Positions 57,563 through 64,000 of a DNA stretch of 64,000 nt are shown piece after piece. A program made the position numbers and the translations under genes. The notes beneath the pieces are model-generated. The model was not told the origin of the DNA and made no database searches. It saw only the letters and a program-made list of their open reading frames with translations. This stretch comes from Larimichthys crocea (taxonomy: Eukaryota > Chordata > Actinopteri > Sciaenidae). The DNA lies in contig NC_040029.1 of the NCBI RefSeq assembly GCF_000972845.2, positions 1,475,192-1,539,191 of the forward strand, read 5' to 3'. Numbering within the stretch: the first letter of the stretch is position 1; each line of letters starts with the position of its first letter.

Positions 57563-60500
57563 GACCAGTTTAACATCAGCTGACTAGTTGCGTGGGATGG
57601 TGGCATATGGGAATCTTGATAGCCCTCATTTAGAGAAACTGCTGCCAAGAATATCGCAGTCAAAATCATTTTAAATTGCAGCCTGTACTTTTTTGCCCTG
57701 GCCTAATAGACATGGTGAATGTATGTGTGTATATAGTTAGGTGTATGTGAGAGAGAGAGAGAGAGTGAGTGACACTGATGTGAGCTGAGCCTCCAGCAGC
57801 AGGGAGCTGTTGGTTGGTGCTTGAGGGGTTACGCTGACATCTTCCTCCCTGTTTCCCTGCCTCGGCCTCCCTCTCTCCCCCTCTCTCTCTCTCTGTCAAA
57901 ATCTCAGCAGGGAGCGTTTTCATCTCGACGCCGCTAATTGTCATCAAATCAACGTATCCAGGTCGCTCTCTGACCCTGTGACCCACGTGCGAACGTGTCT
58001 GAGTAAATGGCTGCTGCACTATTATTGTCTCCTCTTTGACTTTACACCAGAAGGTGAGCAAAACGAGCGCTGCGCAAGCTGCACAAGGCAGGATGTCTAA
58101 CAAGCCACTCCATCTGTTGAATCCAGGAAAACGAGATAAAGTTTACAATAAAATGTTGGTTTAGGGGCAGTAATTCCCTGAACCCTGACACAGCTGGCGC
58201 AACATTATTAAAAAAAGTTAAATATAAGAATTGACCTTCTTTCACAGAGTGGAAGCCTTATTTTATTTGCCTTCCATTCTTGGGAAATGTGATCCCTTCC
58301 TCTTCTCCCCCGGGAACATTCAGTTGTACTAAGACCTGTTTAACTCGGATGCCAACTTTCTAATCCAGGAGGGAAAGCGCTACTTTATCCCCGGGGATAC
58401 AATATCATCAGTGTCAGCATGCTGGCCTGCTGGTCCGAGACTCTTGTAACCCTCAAATGCCACATGTGAAAAAAAAAAAAATCACTGCAACACACACGTT
58501 TGTCCATTGATGGATGTATCAGTGAAAACGTCCCCATTAGTGCCAATATTAAAGCTGTAGAACGTAATCACCTCCTTCACCACTCCAGATGAAATAAAGA
58601 TTCTGGTGTTGAGTCATGGCGGCTGAAAAGAAAACTAATTGTTTTACTGCAAACGACATGAAAATCACTTTAATCTATGCGCTCTCCTCAATCTCTAGGA
58701 GTTATCGCTCTCAGGCAGAGCAATTTAGCAACTTCAGAGCTCGATATGTTATGTACTCAATACCTCTGCAGTGTCCTGATCAATTACAACACAGCACTTT
58801 AGAAAACAGGGACAAATACGTGGACATACCCCCCCAATATAAAACCTGTAATATACTAACTATTCCAAACAAGAACTGATTCATTACAGAACAGGGGGTA
58901 AAAGAAATCCATATTATTGCATCTCTACTCCCATGTGCTGTTGTGCAATTGCCTTGACTAAATGGACAGCACCTGTGGGTGTGATACAGTGATCCACTGC
59001 AGCCTTTTGAGGATGTGGTGGAAGCCAATATTGCCTGCACCAGAAAAGCAGATAGACAAAATCAATGTGGAAAGTACATGATGAGAAAAATCCAGGCATT
59101 AATCCTTTGCACAATATGTCAGCGCATAATGACTTTGAACAGGGCAGAGTCTATTATTCAGGGAGACGGTCCTTTAAATAGAAGATCACATATTTGAGTA
59201 ACACAAACCTCAAGGTCACTACGTCCTGTTCCAGCGTCCACGGGTGCTTATGGGAGTGTAAGTTGCGTGCTCCAAGAGTTCGCTAAATGATCAGGTGACA
59301 AGATATTCCAGTGCGCTCCAAATCAGGCTGGGATTTAATATCTGCAGCCGGGTTTTGATTTCATCGGTCATCTAAAAGTAGTTTTCGCTGAATTAGTTTT
59401 TTAATGCTCTTTTCTGACGTCTCCCTTAAATCAAACAAACACAGGAAACGGTACAGAAATTCAAAGTGTATCCGAGTACAAATGTCCTGGAATAGGATGA
59501 GATTTCATACGCGGAGAGACAAATGCAAACTCAAGTCTGTGCTTTAGAAAGAGAGGATGAGTCACAATGAAGAGCAGAATACAAATAATTTAGTCATGTT
59601 TGATGTTCGTCCTTGATTATGGAGCTCTTGTTTATATTCATGCCTCGCTCTCTCTCACACTCTTTAAAGTGGATGTTGGATATTTCTCGTGCTGTTGTGG
59701 TGTCACTTTGATTTGATTGCACACTTACAAGCTTTTGTTCCAATCTTTCAATCAGCTTAAAATGTCACTGTTTTCATAATTTCCTAAATTATGATATTTG
59801 CCTTTGTAGTTTCATTTTTACAGCTGGTGAGAAAAGGTGCTGTGATGTCGGAATCCCCGCAAACACAACTGTACCTTTTGTTGGCCTGCTGCGGCAGATT
59901 TGTGACGGTGACTGAGGAGACGATCTAAGGCCACGGAGGAAGTCCTAAGCAATTCACGGAATACAACAAAGCATTGCATAGCAGTATTAACAGGAATAAT
60001 CTGTGTGAAGCTTTGGGCACCATGCGGTGTCGCTGCAAAAGGTTATCTGGGAGATCATGGTGGGTGATGGAAGGCTCTGTGGACTCCGTCAAACAGCAAG
60101 CTGCGATGGTGCCAGAAATACACTGTTGATCATTATGAATGTGGGGAAAAAATGAGTTGACAGATGGTGCAGCAAACAAAAAGCCACAAAGAAGCAAACT
60201 GACTGGACTGGACATGTTTGGAAATAAAAGTTGACTTCTATAGAAATATGACTATTTGTTCTCTTTGAAAACCAATGACTCAGTTTATACACTAAACATC
60301 TCAATTTTCTCTTTATGTTCTTAGGTTTGGTCTGGTTTTGGTGGTTTAATGGTCACATGGTGTCATCTACATACGACTGGACAAAAAAAACCTAAAAATT
60401 ATTTTCAGACATCCTAACTTGAAGTCCTCTCCACATAGAATTAATATCTGTGTAGACACCAATTACATTTATGCATTTTCTACATTTTAATTTCAACCCA

Positions 60501-63500
60501 CCTTGTGAAAACAGACCTAGCTTGCCTCGACAGATTCTCCCACTGAGTTTGAAATGAAACAAGCACAACAGGGCAGAAATGGAGAAGAAATAACATTGTA
60601 GGAAAGTTCTGACTCACTGACTCATTGTGTTTCTTTTGTGTTTGCTCTGTATGATTTGTTGATTATTAAGATTACCTTGAACAGGACACGTTAAAACATC
60701 TTACAGAGGTCAGGCTTGGACCAAGATATTGGCTGGATTCTTTTCGAACATATAATAACCTTACACTAAGCTGCCTATCTATTCATATAGGATGTATAAT
60801 GGTCTGTTGATTAAGGTGACTGCCATGTAACGTCCTGAACATCTTGGGTGTCCATTCACAAAGTCATATAATGTTGCAACTTTAGCTGTGAAAGATGTCA
60901 GACTTGGTTCAAGACACTGCCAATGAAGCTGCGAATGCATGTTTTGGGTGTCAATCAAATACAGTACAGACTAGAACCAAACAACATAAAGCCTGCGTAA
61001 TTTTCTGAGCTTAAACTGCCCAAACACAGGCTGACAAGAAGACATGCATATATACAAGCAAACGCAATTACAGCATTACAGAGATATACTTTAAGTGCTC
61101 CTGCAGAATGTGGAACAAACTCGATTAAAGAACTGTGTTAAAGCTTGACAGTCCACAGTTCCTGTCACCCATGTCTCATCGCTGCTCTGCAGCACTAATT
61201 TACTTTTGTCAAATTGTCAAGGAATTGGCAAGCCGTATAACTGGCTGCCCACAGCAAGAGAGAAATACAAAAACAAGATGAGCCCTGGTGTGTCTCAGCT
61301 GGACAGACAGTGTGAGGAGTCAAACAGACGAACAAATCAGAAGCTTCAGAAATGTCAGCGCTGGACCATCGTGGTCCAGTGCCTTGATAATCTGCAGATG
61401 TCAGGTTTTGTTGAGCAGACGACTAGCTGTGATGAAACAGGCCAGTGGCCGTAGGCCGCCCCTTTGGACTGTACGGGCTTGCTGTTTCAATCTCCATCAA
61501 AGTGAGGAGTGAGATCAGAGTGCTGATCCCAGCCCGGCATTTAGCAGTGGGCCAAGTCATGAATGTAGGCTTTCACCCAATTCAGCTGGTAGAAATAATG
61601 TTTGAGTCATCTGATTCAGAGGCTGAGCATGAAGATACTGTAGTAACATCAACATATAAATGACCCTATCAGGAAATGGGTCTGCCGGAGGACTACACGA
61701 CACTCCAGGCAATGTATCTTAGGGAGAGAAAATATATTTATTAGTACTTTTATTTAACAACCAAATGTGAAACAATGGCCACATGAATAAAACCAATCAG
61801 ATCAGCATGTGAGCTAATGAATGAAAGAGGCTGACAGGGGGAAAAAATCATTCACATGTGGCCGCCCATTCACAGATGTGCTTATATCAATCTGTGAATG
61901 AGTGAAAGCAGAGATCACATACACATAAATATGAGTGGTTCACTGACGGGGGGATTAATTCAACATGTTTACCAATAAACCTATTAAGCACACTCGTGTG
62001 ACATTACAACATTTAAAAAAAATCTATATAATCAGGGGGAGATAATCCAGCTCATGCTTTATCTCCCAGATCCCGGCTGGATCAGTGCTATCTACCATGC
62101 ACCTAGCTGTCTGGTGTGCAGCTGTGCAGGGCGTGGGGGTGTTAGCCCCTCTTGTAAGGAAAGAATGGGGAGAGACGGGGGGGAGGGGGCAGCTGTAAAG
62201 CGAGGTGTTTGAGTCAGCTCGGGGTTGGGGGAAGGGGGCTGTCAGACTGTTTACGGTCTGTTTGCGGTAATACCATCACATAATGGCAGTGTGTGTGTGG
62301 GCTTAATCCATAGACCCAACATCAGAATGACCCATATTCATTCACTGGCATTGTGCCTGCAAATTGTGACTGTGAAATGGATTTCATAGTACAAGCTGAG
62401 GTTAAACTGGTATGTGTGGCTGATACGGGCAATCGTGAAATATTGTATATCAGACAGTAATATGTCTGGCTGCTGATATGAGGTCCACAGCAATCTCTCT
62501 GACTTTGCTGTTTTTATGTGCTTGCACTAAAAGCCTAAAATAAAGTAATTCTATATAATAAATGAATACAGTTACAGTTAGAGCGTCTGATAGCTTTGTT
62601 TAAACTATTTTTGTTGGAGGGTAGAGGTGAATTTCTGAAGACATAAACAACTTGATAATGGCTTTGAAGTCCATTTGACCTAAACGAATGGCCTCCTGCG
62701 AGATTAAAAAAAAAAAGCCGAGATCTGTGACTGTAAAGAATGACCCAACAGGAAAACAATGGAAAGAGGCTTGCCTGTAAAGGACTGGATTATTGATCCA
62801 AATGGCCTTGTTAAAAAGGAAGTACAAGGCTTCATTCACTGTCACTGCAGAGAGAGCATTAAATCTTAAAATGTTATAGGGGCACTGGCTTCTTTCCTTG
62901 AGACACAGGGCAACTGTACACTTGTGCTTAAGAAAGCAGGCGTCATTCTGATCATTCCTATGGTAACCGAGGTCAGAGGATAGGGCTGAGTCACTCCCTC
63001 GACACAACAGATAGGTACATAACGTAGAAGCCTCTATAGAGCCAGATAACAACGTCCGACCACTGAGGGCAAACACATGCACATAGAGTATTTGTGACAC
63101 TGTGCTGAGGTCGCACAGACGAGCCGGAGAGACCAGCTTCTTCAGAATCGAGGCGGCATCATGTCATGACGAAGTGTATTGGCGTGAATTTAAATGAGTG
63201 TTATACATCGTCTCTGCATGGCAGGGTATGAGATCCTGCTGGCTGTATCCACGAACCTGTGAAGTACGGCTCCACACAAGCGTCGCCAAGTCGAATTCCT
63301 CTGCATCGGTTCTTCTCACATTCGGCTTTTGATGGCATTTTCCGTCTTGTGTGACTGGGTCCCAGTAGTCTGTTCTGTTCTCTAGCTTTGAGCCCCATCA
63401 GCAGACATGCCAGGATGAGTTGCAATGATATAGCATGGCTCTTTCAGCAGTTGCCAGGACAACACTATGCTGTACTGCACAGAGACTTTTTTTTTATAGG

Positions 63501-64000
63501 GATGGGAAAATAAGGGTGTGACAGACATGAGGAAATTCATCTGAATAGTTAAATGTACATGTGGGGACAGTGAAGTTACCTCCCTTCACTTTGTCTGTTT
63601 TAAAGCACTCAAGCTATAATGGCATCAGCGAAGGAGACTAACTTCACATCTGCTCTGCTTCTTGTTGGCAGCCCGCAGAAGCCATTGAAGAGACTCGTTA
63701 TAAATGATATCCACTGTGACGCATGAACACAGAGGAAAATCGAAGCCTTTTGCTACAACACGAATCTGTCTATGTCACTGTTAGATTGAGAGTGGGGGGG
63801 CTTGCTCATTACACTGCTTTTTCTCCCGCTCATGAGGACTGATGAGAAGGAGCTGGACAGCCAGATTCAAAGTCACACACCATTTGCCAAGCCTTTATTT
63901 ATTTGAACCTCTATGGGTTTAGTCTGTGTTCGACACTATGGTTTTTACAGTAGTTGATTTAGAATAATTTTATGTATCCGCAGAGCCACTGAGAGACAAA

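Larger units (their letters stand above)
50413..64000 (-). other. 3' part of kcnh7 intron 2 (continues beyond the window)
   Basis: 13.6 kb without a recognisable exon. The expected exon 2 would encode the PAS core with a CDFLHGP motif; it was not seen on the minus strand. Contains a Tc1-like remnant (52859-53678), several CA/TG and GA microsatellites, and dispersed repeats at about 56470-57240. ERG genes are known to have long 5' introns. Confidence 0.75.

Noticed and set aside
57666..58103. Minus-strand open frame of 145 codons
   Set aside because: Half of it is GA/CT microsatellite translation and there is no domain or splice support.
1..64000. CRISPR arrays, bacterial operons, prophage or rRNA genes
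   Set aside because: None is present. All direct repeats are microsatellites or transposon-derived, and gene structure is eukaryotic with introns.

Overview
This is vertebrate nuclear DNA, almost certainly from a teleost fish and probably a spiny-rayed (percomorph) one. It holds two intron-rich genes with GT-AG introns, many CA/TG microsatellites, and decayed Tc1, PIF/Harbinger, tRNA-SINE and L1-type elements of the kind common in fish. There is no bacterial, phage or CRISPR content.

Layout. 1-5830 is intergenic: an L1-type LINE remnant (577-1010), a diverged tandem duplication (1165-1690), one weak unassigned candidate exon (2240-2308) and a tRNA-derived SINE (4149-4474). 5838-5977 is a CpG-rich promoter with two ETS-type sites. 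5978-11749 (+) is the complete coding region of gca (grancalcin, a penta-EF-hand calcium protein): eight exons, 245 codons, all phases compatible. Its first intron carries a large compound microsatellite and a PIF/Harbinger-like copy nested in another DNA transposon; intron 7 carries an 82-bp palindromic MITE. Poly(A) signals from both genes lie about 30 bp apart near 12.61-12.65 kb.

15768-50412 (-) is the 3' fourteen exons of an ether-a-go-go-related (ERG, Kv11) potassium channel gene, called kcnh7 from its sequence and its position next to gca. The visible exons encode the end of the PAS domain, the intracellular linker, S1-S6 with a GFG selectivity filter, the C-linker, the cyclic-nucleotide-binding homology domain and the C-terminal tail ending in LPGK. 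All 14 exons join in frame to 1097 residues. The two first exons (about 100 residues) are not seen and should lie beyond 64000, so 50413-64000 is the 3' part of a very large intron; it contains a degenerate Tc1-like transposon.

The genes do not form a pathway. They are conserved neighbours, as in the human FAP-IFIH1-GCA-KCNH7-FIGN block, arranged tail to tail. I found no novel multi-gene system. The observations most worth checking are a CRE plus TATA promoter-like block antisense inside kcnh7, the shared poly(A) zone, the nested transposons with intact target-site duplications, and an acidic insertion in the channel tail.
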